DNA from: Rotaria macrura
Lineage: Eukaryota > Rotifera > Eurotatoria > Philodinida > Philodinidae
Reading direction: 5' to 3'
Length of the DNA: 64,000 nt
NCBI GenBank assembly: GCA_900239685.1
Contig: OENT01000121.1
Coordinates: 124,001 to 188,000 of the forward strand
The notes beneath the pieces are model-generated. The model ran no database searches. It was not told the origin of the DNA and worked only from the letters and a program-made list of their open reading frames with translations. Positions 12,245 to 24,949 of this stretch are shown one piece after another (position 1 is the first letter of the stretch; each line of letters opens with the position of its first letter). A program made the position numbers and the translations under genes.

Positions 12245-15200
12245 TCAACCAGGATCATTAGGATTCTGTTTTATAAAACCAAAACGTCGACCGAATCGAC
12301 GAAATTTTGATATAATTTCATCTTGCATTAATTTAAATGACATAGCCATAACAATCATACCAAATAGAAGAAATAATGCACACATTGCTGCTTTGCCAGC
12401 TTTAGATTCTGTTACTGTGCCTTTACCTGGTACGAGATCACCAAAGCCAATTGTTGTAAATGTTATAAAACAGAAATAAGCTCCATCAAGTACATGCCAA
12501 TTTTCCCACTGAGCAAAAAGTAATGCACCCATGACTATATAAAGTGCAAGTACAGCTAATGTCGCTACAATAGGTACATGTCGAGCTTCTTCAACATCCG
12601 ACTGAAAAAAGAAACAAAATCGAAATCGAATAAAAGAATTTTAGTGAAATTCTCTTGTAAGGATATCCTTACGCCAGAATGTTCAAAATTTTTCCGAGCA
12701 TCATCAGGTAAACAATTTTTCAGTTGGCCACGACAAATTTGTCGATAAACAAAATTAATCATTTTCGAATAACCCGATATGAATGCATCAGCTAGTAAAT
12801 CACCCGTATACGTTAAACACATAAACATTAAAGGAATACCAATCATAGCATATATCTATTAATAGAGAAAACGGATGCATGTTCAAATACATTGATCGAA
12901 TTGAAATGTTTTCGAATGATGTTTGAAGAACCGTAGTATGATAGAAAACTTATTCGTTTTGATTGTCTTTTGCTTTCTATTGATATATAAACAAGCAGAA
13001 CATGACAAGTACCTTATTTTCATAATAAATAGCATAACTAAAACCTTTCTACGATAGAATGGACAATAATGAAACTACAGAAATTCATAAATTTGAAAAA
13101 ATTAATCAAGCAGCTCAGCTTTTTATCATGAGAACTGTTCAGAACGTAACACATGTTGAAGACGATAGTTTTCATAATTATTTGACTATTCTCATGCACC
13201 GTAATCTCGTATGATTTATAATAGAGAACTTTCAAACTTGATTCTTTTTCAACGAACACTTATTTTCAATGTGTTGGATTCTTTTAAGAACGATGAAAAC
13301 AGTTGCTGGATATATCGTTTTGTTTTTGTCATTATGCTCTCAAATTTGATTCTTGTGATAGCATGATCGATTTAATTATCCTAGAAATCTATTTTGTAAA
13401 CATGATCCGTGACAATATGATAAATCGATACAAATTGTACGCAATCATAAAATGCACTATCTGTGAAGAAAAAATGTTGAGATTAATTGTAGAAAAAAAA
13501 AATTAACTCTGTAATTAAACACTGAATGGAAAAATATATGAAGCACTTCTTAGGAAATATTAAAGAGTTTTAAACATGTAGAAGATTTTACTTTACCATT
13601 GTTGCAATTTTTCCTTCTGTCGTCTTCGGTGTTATATTTCCATATCCGATAGTTGTAATAACGGTTGCTGAGTACAGCATAGCACTAGAAAAAGTCCAAA
13701 CTTGTACCGTATTTTGTTCTTGTTCTTGTTCAACACCATATTGATTTTTTTCTTCTGCACCGAAATATTGTAATAGTTCTTGATCAATATGATATTTCCA
13801 TAAATCTTTTTCAACATCTATCTGCCATCCTTCATTACGTTCATCATGTCGTGATAATCCTCCACGCCATAGTGCATATTTAAGTTCAAATGTTTGATTT
13901 AGAACACGATTAAATTCTCTGTAAGCATGAATGTACAGTTGATCAACAAAATGTTGTCGATTCCGTTCTTTTTCTTCTAGTCGTTCTAACTCGTGACGTG
14001 ATTCAATAGCATCAAATATTAATCCACCAAGAATAACATAGCCAACAACAAGACCACCTAGAATGATATATATATATATATGTATGAATTTTTAAGCTTT
14101 ATTTGACCAAGAAAACTATTTCCTGTTGAAGATTATTTGTAGTATGAGAAAAATAAATGTTATACGACTATTCATTTTACAGCATTGTTTCTTATTCGAG
14201 TATGTCAACAATCACTCTTCGTCTTCTTTACGCTAGAAAATTCATTTTAATATGAAAGTATCATATGGTTGTACCCCAGTATTTTGTACAAATCAATCAA
14301 TACTATTTATGATTTCAAGTAAAACGATTTAGGAGATCTTGTTCAATCTATGCTTTCTCTTTCATTTCACTTATTTTGATTGCATGGCAACAACATACAT
14401 ATAACTATGTATAATTATTTTCTAGAGATAGGTTTTTGATCATTTTGAATAGTTGTTACTTAAGTGCAAAATAATAGAATTGTGTTCTGTCGCAAAAGTT
14501 ACTTTGAATTGATCATAGAAGTTTACGAAATAGTTTTTCTTTTCTATAAAAAACAAACTAGGAGGAATTGAGAATATTGTTCATAAAAGCTTCAAACAAA
14601 GATCTAACTCAGTGATGAAAGCTGTACGAAGTAGGTGAAACAATTTAACTCATCAAATCGAACGGATCCTATGCCCATTTATAGGTTTTTGCGTAAATCT
14701 GTAAAAAGATTTCATTCAGACACGAGCGTTCCCAAACTTTCACGAGTACATTAAAGTTTTTAACGAGCTCTCACAAAGTTTTGGCGAAAACAAAAACAAA
14801 TGACGAAATCTTGCTTATGATTAAGTCTTGCTGTCCATGGAATGCTCTGAAAACTCTAGTCCCAAGGGATGTACTATTCTAAAGATATCAACTCTTGAAA
14901 ATATCGAACTTTCTTATCTTTAATTGTGGCACACGACTATTTCAACGTAGTCAATATTTCAAGAAGAATACGTCGTTTTCCGCTTGAATTCTCCGGAGAT
15001 TAATAGAAGTCTGACGTAAGTGACTTTGAAAATCACACGCTGTCGTTTCGCCAATGAGTTTTTTCTTTCATAAAGATTGTATTAGAAGTAAAAACTTTCG
15101 ATGAAACTACGTAAGATAAGAGATCATAGTCCATGATGGTCAAATCTCAACGACACATATTTGTTTTGCTAAAACCTACTTACGATAAAAATATGAGTTC

Positions 15201-16149
15201 ATTTGACAAGTTACGCCCTTGAGAATAAGATGAAAAGATATGAAGTTCTACTAGTATCCAATAGAAATTTTCAACGAACAGTTAGTTTCTCAAAATATCA
15301 TAAAACCTACGATTTCTTTAATTAGCTATGGTTGAATTCTCAGCAAGATTAGCTGAATCTTTGTAGAAAACTAGATATTGTCAAAACAAAGAGAAATAAT
15401 TCAGATAAATAAATGTAATTTGCTGAGACACTTATCACAGACATACATCTGTTCCCTGTAGATAGGAAAAAAAACAGATTGTATTGTTTTGATTTATTAC
15501 ACATGGATTAACCAATGGGATGTTCAAACTACGTATATGTAATTTTAGAGAGTTTGTATGTCTTGTGAAACGAACTGTGTGAATCACAAGTTTGTTTTTC
15601 CCTATTGAAAATAACAAGAACATTGCTTTAATGCATCTTTTGATGATTCTTTTCACGAAATGAAAATCCATAGTGACTAAAAACTTTTGCAAATTTATAA
15701 AACTACTTTAGATGTATTACACTTTCTTTCACATGCTTTTATTCAATCTGTCAACGAGTCTTATGATTATCCTAATAATGTATATGTTAACTTACCTAAA
15801 CCAAGTTGACTGAACGCAACCTTTGATATGGAACGAAGTGCATGTCTAATTCTTTCTTTTCGTGTTTGCTCAAGAGATCCACTATCACCACCTGATTTCG
15901 ATGCCGAAAGAGTATCTCGAGAATTAAGAAAATGTTGATGATCAGAAGAGAACACACCTTAATTGTAAATTACACAAAGTTCATTGTCATTCTGAAATAA
16001 ATTACAAAAGACCTACGTGCATGTTTAACTGCCGGTACTGGAATGTCTCCATCTTCATCAAATGATAAGATCGGTGCTTGTATACGTTCATACTTAGCAT
16101 TAGTTGGACGTACTTGCGATACATCCGTAGATCGACTAGTATATTTGAA
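12245..16149 (-). CDS. Two-pore-domain potassium channel, common exons (431 aa core)
   Basis: Five constitutive exons: 16149-16017, 15957-15796, 14057-13597, 12855-12673, 12601-12245. Numbering within the core: transmembrane segment 1 about 100-116; a long extracellular cap with an N-glycosylation site (NQT); first pore loop with selectivity filter TIGYG at 234-238; a membrane segment beginning IYAMIGIPL; second pore loop TIGFG at 364-367; then a last membrane helix and a short basic tail ending at PNDPG. Two P-loops with TIGYG/TIGFG define a K2P (KCNK/TWK-type) background K+ channel. The TTIGFGDLVPG form resembles nematode TWK channels. The first common exon begins in phase 0 with FKYTSRS and has no start codon of its own, so a separate upstream exon must supply the N-terminus. 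The five to seven candidates are listed as their own features. I cannot assign a KCNK subfamily. Confidence 0.93.
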
Positions 16150-16277
16150 CTAGAATATATCAATGAGAAAAAAAATAAACAAAGAACATGAAATCAAAAC
16201 AGAAAACTAGAGAAATTAGTCACATGAATATTATTATTCAATTGTGACTGCTATGCTATTGAATCGATAGACATTAC

Positions 16278-16418
16278 TTCATTTGTAAGATTAGATAAAT
16301 ATGCATGACCACTATTAGAACAATTCGAAGAAACATACAAAGTTGGCGATGATAAATTTAGTTGTGGCTGAAAAGATTGCTCGTATCGTTTCTTCTGTGG
16401 ATTGAAACCAGAGCGCAT
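16278..16418 (-). CDS. K2P alternative first exon a (47 aa)
   Basis: ATG at 16418; 47 codons starting MRSGFNPQKK and ending LTNE, then a GTAATG donor in phase 0. It is the exon nearest the common exons, 128 bases from the first one. Upstream AG sites would bring in stops, so it reads as a first exon and not an internal one. Joined to the core it gives a 478-residue channel. The tail is cytoplasmic by K2P topology. A long TA microsatellite lies about 210 bases upstream. Confidence 0.75.
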
Positions 16419-16625
16419 AATACTTGGTTTTGATGATTTATGACTTTGATATTATGTTCAGGAGAAAATCCACTAATGGAACATGGACTTTTATGTTCAG
16501 TTTCAAATTATTTCGAAAGAATGAACATGAGAAAGTTTCTTCGTTGTTCCTGATTCGTATTCTATTCTCGTCTATGTTATCTTCGAGTCGTTCATAGTAT
16601 ACTACTAACAATATACGAGCAACAT

Positions 16626-16666
16626 ATAAATATATCTATATCTATATATATATATATATATATAGA
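16626..16666. repeat. (TA)n microsatellite upstream of K2P exon a
   Basis: TATATC units grade into a long pure TA run. Position is upstream of exon a on the coding strand. Confidence 0.9.
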
Positions 16667-17279
16667 TGGTGATACTAAGTTTTTTATGTAAAAGAAAAGG
16701 TTACGTAAACCTATCACTAATATCCATCTTGCCTAGGAAAATAATAACAGGTGATGATACACAAACGAACAACACATAAGAACATTTATTTGATAAACAA
16801 TAGACACAAGTGTTTGTCTTTTACTGCTCGTTTTATTTTTTTATAATTCTTTTCTCTCGTCGATCGTTGTTCCATATCATCATATTTTGTTTATTATTCT
16901 TGTATACGTAAGTTTCTACGCCTACAGCCGATAACTGCATTCCATCTGTCATCAATTCGAACTGCATTGACAACCTTTATTCTATGTAGGACAACTGTCC
17001 TCCTAAGTAGATTAGATGTGACACTTTACGAACAAATACGAATATCATATTTATGGAAAGTTTTCAGTTAAAGCATTCTTATAAATAGAATAATTGTAAA
17101 TATAAATAATACTGTCGAAAGTATTACCTATCAAATGCAACATGATTGTAATTTTAAGAAAAATAAAACAATACTTGAATGAAACTGTGGTAAAACATAA
17201 GCTAGCTTTCTTTTTTTCTTAGGTGCATTTATTTCTTCTATTTTGCATTTAATAGAAGTGAACTAAAAGAAGTTTATAC

Positions 17280-17492
17280 CTTGGTGGTCTCGTGAATTTC
17301 GTCGTCGTTATCGTCGTCTTCATCTCCATTATGATCACTATCAATGTTCCGAATATTCTCTGAATATCGATTGCTTTCTGTACGATGAAGTTGATTATTT
17401 TGAGGGATAGTGGTACTATTGGTTCTGGTCATACTTGGACGGTTGAGTGATGAACTCGAATGTCGCTTTGCATGTAGCCTCGTGGCAATCAT
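17280..17492 (-). CDS. K2P alternative first exon b (71 aa)
   Basis: ATG at 17492; 71 codons starting MIATRLHAKRHSSSS and ending EIHETTK, then a GTATAA donor in phase 0, compatible with the common exon at 16149. The peptide has a basic, serine-rich first half (KRHSSSS is a plausible basophilic-kinase site) and a strongly acidic end rich in Asp and Glu (DEDDDNDDE). A TA microsatellite lies about 45-80 bases upstream, where a core promoter would be expected. Joined to the core it gives 502 residues. Confidence 0.72.
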
Positions 17493-17534
17493 TGCAATTG
17501 GCGACGGTAATCATACTTCTATTCCTGCTCTACT

Positions 17535-17572
17535 GTTATATATATATATTTATATATATATATATATATATG
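17535..17572. repeat. (TA)n microsatellite upstream of K2P exon b
   Basis: A TA run with one interruption, immediately 5' of exon b on the coding strand. It could double as a TATA-like element, but this is speculative. Confidence 0.9.
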
Positions 17573-19149
17573 ATGACTCTCTAGCTCACAAGTTGTTGTT
17601 TTCGGCACGAATAGGGACGTTGTTGTATTACACCCAATGATTATTCTGTTGAGACAACGACCAAGCCACAGTAAAAATGTGGAAAGCTAAAGAGAGGAGA
17701 GGTTGACGAAGCGATAGAGAGACGAAGAAGAAAAAAGATAGGAGGGAAACAACGTTAACTCGTCCTCCACAGTCACGGCCGTGCGGATAAGATGATGATA
17801 CATCAAACGTGTAGACAGATGCTTACTCAATCGGTTTTTCTAATCTTTTTGTGGTTTGAAGTCAAAATGAGAAATTCCTATCATGTTACCTATATAAATA
17901 ATCTAATATTACAATCAAGATATTGATCAGTAGAAATGCTGCTGTTGTTGTGTGCATTTTTATACGCATATAAACGTTAGTTTCTTGTTTTACTCTTATT
18001 GATTTAACTGTCACATAGATTGCAGCCGAAAACGGCAAGAACAATCATATACGTACAACAGAAATACACATGTATCTATGTATTATATGTGTACGCGTAC
18101 TCGTAGATTCTTCTATAGTAAATAATGCTTAAGAGAAATTATCAGAAATGTCATTAAGATTGATTGAAGAAGCGACATAATTAACTATGCGTAGTTTTCT
18201 GATGATTTAATTGTTTTTGAAACAAGAGCAATTCACAAAAATAAAGAATTAATATTTAATTGAACCATAGGCTATTGATAGTATTTGATCTGGTAAAATT
18301 AAAAGGAGAAAAAGAAGAAGAAAATAATTGAAATAAACATACACCCATAGAAATCAGCTGTATAGAAGCGCATGTATGTATGTTAAGGTCTAACTATATA
18401 AAAAAAAGGAACATTCTACGCGTAACTATGTCATGGGTAGCGCGATGAAATGTATTTTTTTCTGCCCGATCGAGCGAATATGATTTCGACAATGATGTGT
18501 CAAAGAAACACCACTGTACAGATATACACATATCAAACAACCGATGGCAATAATTTGTCATCATGTATGGTAAACTAGTGTAATCAACTGTTCCATGAAA
18601 AAAATTCAATGAAAACAAATCATCGCATATTTACATGAGTCGGCTGTTTTTCTATTTGTTTAGTGAATTTGAATGGATAGATCATTTGTTGTTAATTCGA
18701 GAATTTTGTTTCAAATTACAGAACAGTTTATATTTTCTAACGATGTATGTTTTTTTTAAATAAAGCCAAAAATTGAACACATAAAAGACGTTTGAATAGT
18801 CGGAAACGAACGAGGTTATTCTAGTAAATGTAATAATGGTTTTCCCGATAGTCGCGAATTAATTTCCGCTATATTTATTTCATACCTTAATTTTTTCAAA
18901 TGAGTTCCTGCAACATACGTCGATGCAAGAACATAATAATAATAATGATAGTCATAAGTAAAAACAGCAGTAATAATAGCAATAATATTAACAACAAAGG
19001 ACGAAGAAACTCATTAAGACAACAAACACGAACTCAATCGATAATTTTTTTCTTTTTTTTTCTCCCTAAAGAAGTGTCTGATATGATTGATAGCATTCGG
19101 TGATCAGAGATACTAACCCTAACATTCGCTTCGTTGAGATACATGCGAA

Positions 19150-19172
19150 AAAATATATATATATATATATAT
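19150..19172. repeat. (TA)n microsatellite
   Basis: Pure TA run inside the long 5' region of the K2P gene, just downstream of candidate first exon g. A second TA run lies at about 19582-19606, roughly 320 bases upstream of the same exon. Confidence 0.85.
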
Positions 19173-19220
19173 TTAACATTAAATCGATTACTTGTGTGTT
19201 AAAAAGATGCATATTCTTAC

Positions 19221-19265
19221 TTTTCTCTGATGCTGGCGTTTAGGATGATGATGACCGAGCAACAT
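19221..19265 (-). CDS. K2P candidate short first exon g (15 aa)
   Basis: ATG at 19265 followed by 15 codons (MLLGHHHPKRQHQRK), then a good GTAAGA donor in phase 0, matching the common exon. Because it is so short, the match could be chance; only its donor strength, its phase and its place within the first-exon series support it. Confidence 0.35.
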
Positions 19266-21135
19266 TACTCTACTTTTATGTAATAAGTATCATTATATTG
19301 AAACGTAAATGAATTGATTTGTAATATGATATGTAAGACGGAATTTCTCGCTGTGACTAGTGTTGTTTTTGTTGTTTTTGTTACTATTATTGTTCAGTAA
19401 GTGACGTTTCTTCTCTGTATTCTATAATCATCATTCTATTTTTCAGTCTGCGTCTGTTGTCTATTTTTTTCCTTCGCTTCTGTTCCTTCTCCGCTCACAA
19501 TCTGCTCAGAAATGCTTTTCTCATTTGGGCGTTCATTCAATCGATCAAATACTGCCGTTGTTAAATAGCCATTTGAAAAAAAAATATATATATATATATA
19601 TATATTCTTATCTTATTTAGTCGCCTCAGTTCTCAATAAGTGCTTCGGGTAAAAAGGACAAGGTTAAGATTTAATAAAATTTCCTATAACGGATGAAACG
19701 AAGAGTGATTATCCAGTTTAAGCATGAGCTTTTTTGTATATGTCTCAGGAGAGCGAGAGAGGGACAGAGAGACAACCAAATACGTTTAAACTATTTAATA
19801 GAATAAATATATGAGTACCAATTCAGTTTATGAGCTATGTTGCTCTTGGAAATTATACAACAACACCACATGCAAATTTTTGATTAGTACCCTCCTGCTA
19901 CTTTATAAGAGGATCAGAATACAAGGAATGAAATAGAATTCTAGTTGGAAAATAATATGTTGTATATTGACGTCAGATAGACAAGTTGATAAAAAACTAT
20001 GTATTCGTTTATTGAGCAATTAAATCGAATTAATGACAAGAACAAATACAATAGATTATCTTATCAATTCAACAATGTGCAGTAATTATAGTACAAACAT
20101 GTTCTTTTTGTCTTCTATACTCTTGTTTATCATAAAATGCCATTCAGTAAATGAGAACGACAACGAATAACAAAAATACTCAAAAATAAATAAATATATG
20201 ACGAATAACTTGCATGTTATAAAATTCCGATTTATTATGTTTTTTTTAATGCATTTATCTATACATGTAATAAATATGTATACTTATACGTTTGTTGTAA
20301 AATTGTATACCACTATATTTACATGAAATAAGAAAGATTGACTATCAATAATTTTAAAATAACTCAAAAATTCACACATCTATTCAGCAAAACAAGTTCA
20401 AAATAAAAACAAAATACAACTAACGATGGACTATCAAAAATTCGTGTATAAATCGTTATTTGAGAAAATAAATATTTTCTTTTGTCTGCGATGAAAAGAA
20501 GGATTTCTTTTTAAAACATTTAGAAAAAAAAAACAAGAATTTCCTTTGATGAGCTATTTTTCTAATACGATTAGTGTGTCCTTCATATGTCAATGCCAGA
20601 TAAATAAACACGAACATGAATCGAAATAATAATTAAATTTTCTATGCTTAGAAAGACATTAATATAAGTACTGAAAATAATTTTATCATACTGTATTACT
20701 CATCAGAACAAATCTAATTTTAGCTATTTACTAATAATAACAAATATTTCTATTGTTCATTAATTTATACTTCATTCATAGCAAAGACTACACAGTATTG
20801 AATAGTGGAAAACAACGAGTTCATACAATTATTCGTGCTATTTCTTCTAAATTCAATAAATCTCTTTTAAATCTTATATCCAAAACAAAAAAATAATAAT
20901 GAAATAAAACTTCTGATCCATCGATTTTTCCTTGTATCAGTTCTTTTAATTGCAAGCATTTAAAAGAGACCGTGATTTATCTGTACATTCAATATGTACC
21001 AACACAAAGTCTCTTCTCATAGATGTCTAAAATGTAATGTCTAAGAGAAAAAAACACGCTCATTATTCATGGTCATCTTTTCTTGTAGAAACACATGTTG
21101 TTCTCTATATCAAAACATTTCAAAATAGTAAATAC

Positions 21136-21183
21136 CTGTCCTGATGTCTTAGATTGTAACAGACGAGTAGTAGCTAATGCCAT
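21136..21183 (-). CDS. K2P candidate short first exon f (16 aa)
   Basis: ATG at 21183 followed by 16 codons (MALATTRLLQSKTSGQ), then CAG/GTATTT in phase 0. A TATAAAG motif lies just before the ATG, and two CCTAGG-centred palindromes lie within 70 bases upstream. The context looks promoter-like, but the exon is too short to be sure. Confidence 0.4.
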
Positions 21184-21218
21184 AATCTTTATAGTATAAA
21201 TATCACATCGAATTTTAC

Positions 21219-21234
21219 TCTAACCTAGGTTAGA
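21219..21234. promoter_or_regulatory. 16-bp perfect palindrome centred on CCTAGG
   Basis: The 16 bases TCTAACCTAGGTTAGA equal their own reverse complement. A second, smaller palindrome (GCCTAGGC) starts at about 21245. Both lie just upstream of candidate first exon f. A dimeric transcription-factor site is possible; no factor can be named. Confidence 0.35.
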
Positions 21235-21390
21235 ATGTTCATATGCCTAGGCTTTTTTCCTCAGTGACATATAGACATGGACATTTTTTGTAGTTCTAAT
21301 TATTGAACGTTAGTTTTACCCGGTGAAATTATAAATATTTACACGAAAAAAAACATTGCGAATGATTTGAAATGATTTATTTATTATTAC

Positions 21391-21585
21391 CTGTCGTTTA
21401 TCATAATTGTAAGGTGAATGATGTCTTCTAGCATGAAAGAAACGTTCAAAGGACTGTTTTCCAAGTGAGAGACGTGCACGGTAATGTCGCGAATGATTTC
21501 TTTTATATTCAAAGTTTGTTGTAGGGTTTGAGGGTGTTGTATTTTCTGTACGATCGTCACGTCGCCAACGAAATATTTGAAACAT
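21391..21585 (-). CDS. K2P alternative first exon c (65 aa)
   Basis: ATG at 21585; 65 codons starting MFQIFRWRRDDR and ending NYDKRQ, then CAG/GTAATA in phase 0. The peptide is very basic, rich in Arg, His and Lys, with a short aromatic start. Spliced to the common exon at 16149 across about 5.2 kb it would give a 496-residue channel. It shares no visible sequence with the other N-termini. Confidence 0.7.
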
Positions 21586-23853
21586 CTTGTTTGATATATT
21601 CTGTTGTAAGATATATGGTAAACTGCTGATTACAATTTGAATAAAAGATCAAATATGGAAAAAAAACGGAAAAACTCCGCTTCGAGAATGAATGTATGTC
21701 AATTAGACACAAGTACGATTGCTGTTTCCTTTCTAGAATATGTTGTCTGTTTCTGTTTTCAATAAAACTAGGCGTTACAAATATGAATTAGATAAAAAGA
21801 AAAAAGGTAAAGAACATCTTCAGAAAAATCAAGCAGTCACAGAATAAATGTGCTGTTTTTTTTTTCACATGCAATACATTTATTGATCGACGAGAATTGA
21901 CGACCAGTTTTTTTTTTCGGATGACGTTCGTACGTGCTCACTGCTGTGAAGATTATACACGGAGTCCTGTCGACTATAAAAACCTATTATCGGTAGTAAA
22001 CCAGCACAGAAACATTAAATGTTGTTATCGTACTAAAAGGAAGACGATGATGACGGCAACAAAAGTATGTAAGTTATTAGGAGCATGCGTCGAAACGATT
22101 CTTATATGTACTTTTATATCATATTCTATACAAGATAAGATTCAATCGTCACAACATGATGATTTAGATTACGATATACAAGAAAAACAATATTTAGATA
22201 ATGCATATTATACATTTTGCCATAGATCATTTGATATAATTAAGTTGTTCTTTTTCGAGATGTAAATAATCTAGTTTCATCATAGAATTTCTTCAGTCAA
22301 GCTTCATAAGAACAAATACTCAGGATCTGTTTGTATGATTTGTTTCCATGAAATATATACATTTATCATAGATGAAAAACTCTTTCGCTTATTCTCTTCT
22401 TATATACGTGCATTGATATGTATTACCAGACATATATACCTAGGTTTATGATAGTTAATAAACCAATGGTCTACATGAATAGATTTTATTCGAATATTTG
22501 TTTTTTTTTTATTAAATTTTTTTAAATAAGTGTTCATCCTGTTGAAAGAAAGTGCAATTGTATCATAGAAAGACGTGAACTGTTTCAGAACATATCTAAA
22601 TCTTTGCATAGAAATCACATGGCTAAAATATGTTTGTTCATTTTCAAACAGATTAAAATCTATTTTCAAGATATCAAAAGATCATAACTTGTATTACATC
22701 AATTGATATAGTCATCTCGAAAAGGTCAAATATTAAAATACGTCCATTGATGAAATTTATCTTTATAGAACGATGATATTGTTGAATTAAGTCTAACAAA
22801 ATTCAACGGGCAAAAACCAATAAAGTAAACTCAAGATTTCAATGTCAATAAAACAAATATATGTTCGAAAATTAAGAAATAACTACAAAAGAAAGCTTTT
22901 CTACTGATCGATTATGTAAATCCAGCAATAGTAGTCCGTTAGAGACTTTTCACTTAGTATCATTAACATTAGTAGAACGATGTTACGGAATACATGCAAA
23001 TGTGATATTTTTGTTCCAAATCAATTAGACTAGTAGAAAAAAAAACATGTTATTGACACACACACTACATCTGACAAGGGTATAGTCTTTAAGATTTATT
23101 GAAAATCTGATATTACGCGTATGCGCACATTAAACTTTATTCAAACACTTTATCACTATTTATATAATAATCTTTAATAGATCACTTGCAATGACTTGTA
23201 TTTGATTCTCGGTTGGACTAGTGTGTTCTAACATTTACCTGCTCATGTATTCAATTCGTATATTAGCTGAGATTGAAGCATTTGAGCAGCAAGTACTTCG
23301 GGTCAGATCGATCTTGCTGACTTGATCTAAGCCTAATCATTTGTTTTTGAGAAAAAAAGTTTGAATTATTAAATGTCTAGCTGGACGACAGCATGCGACT
23401 AAAGGAACTAGTCTACATAAAAACAACTCTTCTCATATAGAGTAAACATGAGTTGTTGTTCAATTGATTTAACATCCATAGTTACAGAAAATATCGATTA
23501 ATCTTGCTTGATTAATCACTACGAGTAAATCAAATAGAATAGACTAAACGCTCCTTTTGTTCTAGAAACATATAACGTGCAATAGATATGGAATCATCTT
23601 AAAAATCTAAATGAACCTCTCGAATGTCATTTTGTTCATTTCTTTTCAAAGCTATCGAACGATAGTCTTTGTTTCACTATGAATATATATATGTGTTTTT
23701 AGAAGAATAGGAAGTTAAGAAAAGTGACACTTTTCATCAATCATCGACAATAGATTGCGAAGAAAAGCAAAAACGGAATTAACAGTATTTTTCTATAGCT
23801 ATTTCATTAATATTGTTGTGTCAAGTGAAAAAAAATAGAAGCATTTATTATAC

Positions 23854-24048
23854 CTGTACTGTTTGAGATGATATTTGATCGATAGCATCATTATCTTTTC
23901 TTGTCGTTTGTTCTAAACGATGTGGTATGAAAGTATATCGTCGAAGAAATGGTAAGCATTTCCTATATTTTTCATTTGGACTCATAGTTTCTCCATATGA
24001 TCTCCAGATTTTCCACGATACAACTTTTCGTGGACATGGAAACATCAA
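23854..24048 (-). CDS. K2P alternative first exon d (65 aa)
   Basis: ATG at 24048 (a double ATG); 65 codons starting MMFPCPRKVVSWK and ending SSQTVQ, then CAG/GTATAA in phase 0. It is basic and contains an Arg/Lys-rich middle part (RKCLPFLRRY). Joined to the common core it gives 496 residues. The coding frame is uninterrupted from ATG to donor and closes 24 bases later, as expected when the donor marks the true end. Confidence 0.7.
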
Positions 24049-24772
24049 AAAGGATAGAACACTGATCAGATACTATTACTCGATAAAAAAAAGATCTTCT
24101 CTTGAATATGAAAAGCAACAATAATCAAGTGCAATCATTTGTCTCTAGTCATCTTTGTATTTCTTTTTTTATCTGTATTTCTCTTGTGTTTTCTACATTT
24201 CCTGAGTCATTCATTAGTTGTTTATTTTCTTTCTCATACATCCATTTAAGCTACTGATCACTCACACATTATAATCCATATATATACGAGACTTTCAGTC
24301 GTTTTTCTTTCTACATTAGATGATAGAAAAATAAATCGTTGCAGCCTAAATATCAAATAGAACAATTCAATGTAACTAATATGTCAATACAGCTGACGAT
24401 GACAATCATCGACAAATAAGTTGTCATCAGTATAGAATTGTTGTTTTCAATCTAAATACAACTCTTACACTAGAGATAATTAACATCAAAGCATATAATG
24501 TCAATCTCAGTAGGGATTAGTATCATGAAATTTCAGAACACTGAAGAATTTCATTTAGGTTTTGATTATTATCAAGGGAGAAAGAAAGAAAACGAAATGC
24601 TTTTCAAGATAGTTCTATTCAATTTACGATGTAAATCACTCACTATAGTGAGCATTTTGGTTGATTCGATAAGAACTAATCAAGACTACAGGAAAATAAA
24701 ATGAGCTTTCGAGAAAAAAAATAACCAGTTTCTAGATTGTGTTCATCGAATTCCCATGTAAATAATACTTAC

Positions 24773-24949
24773 TCTGCCAGTACAAGGTACTAAATCATGA
24801 ATAGTATCTCGAAGTCGTGGTGGTCGTACAGGCGGTGTTAATGGTTCATGTGAACATCGCTTAGTAATCAACAAAGGATCAGTTCGATCAATCGCTGTAG
24901 ATGGCCGATTTTGAGTACGTGATTTTATTTTGATTCGAATGAGATGCAT
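24773..24949 (-). CDS. K2P alternative first exon e, most distal (59 aa)
   Basis: ATG at 24949; 59 codons starting MHLIRIKIKSRTQN and ending VPCTGR, then AGA/GTAAGT, a full consensus donor, in phase 0. It contains TPPVRPPR, a proline/arginine motif of the kind bound by SH3 domains. Joined to the core it gives 490 residues and makes the K2P transcription unit at least 12.7 kb long. Confidence 0.72.

Noticed and set aside
21897..22265. Plus-strand 122-codon frame inside the K2P 5' region
   Set aside because: Opens in a T-run, has no poly(A) or splice context and no domain. Its strand is opposite to the surrounding transcription unit.
22400..22669. Possible additional K2P first exon (minus, 89 codons)
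   Set aside because: No good donor in phase 0 lies within the frame, and the composition looks like translated AT-rich non-coding DNA.
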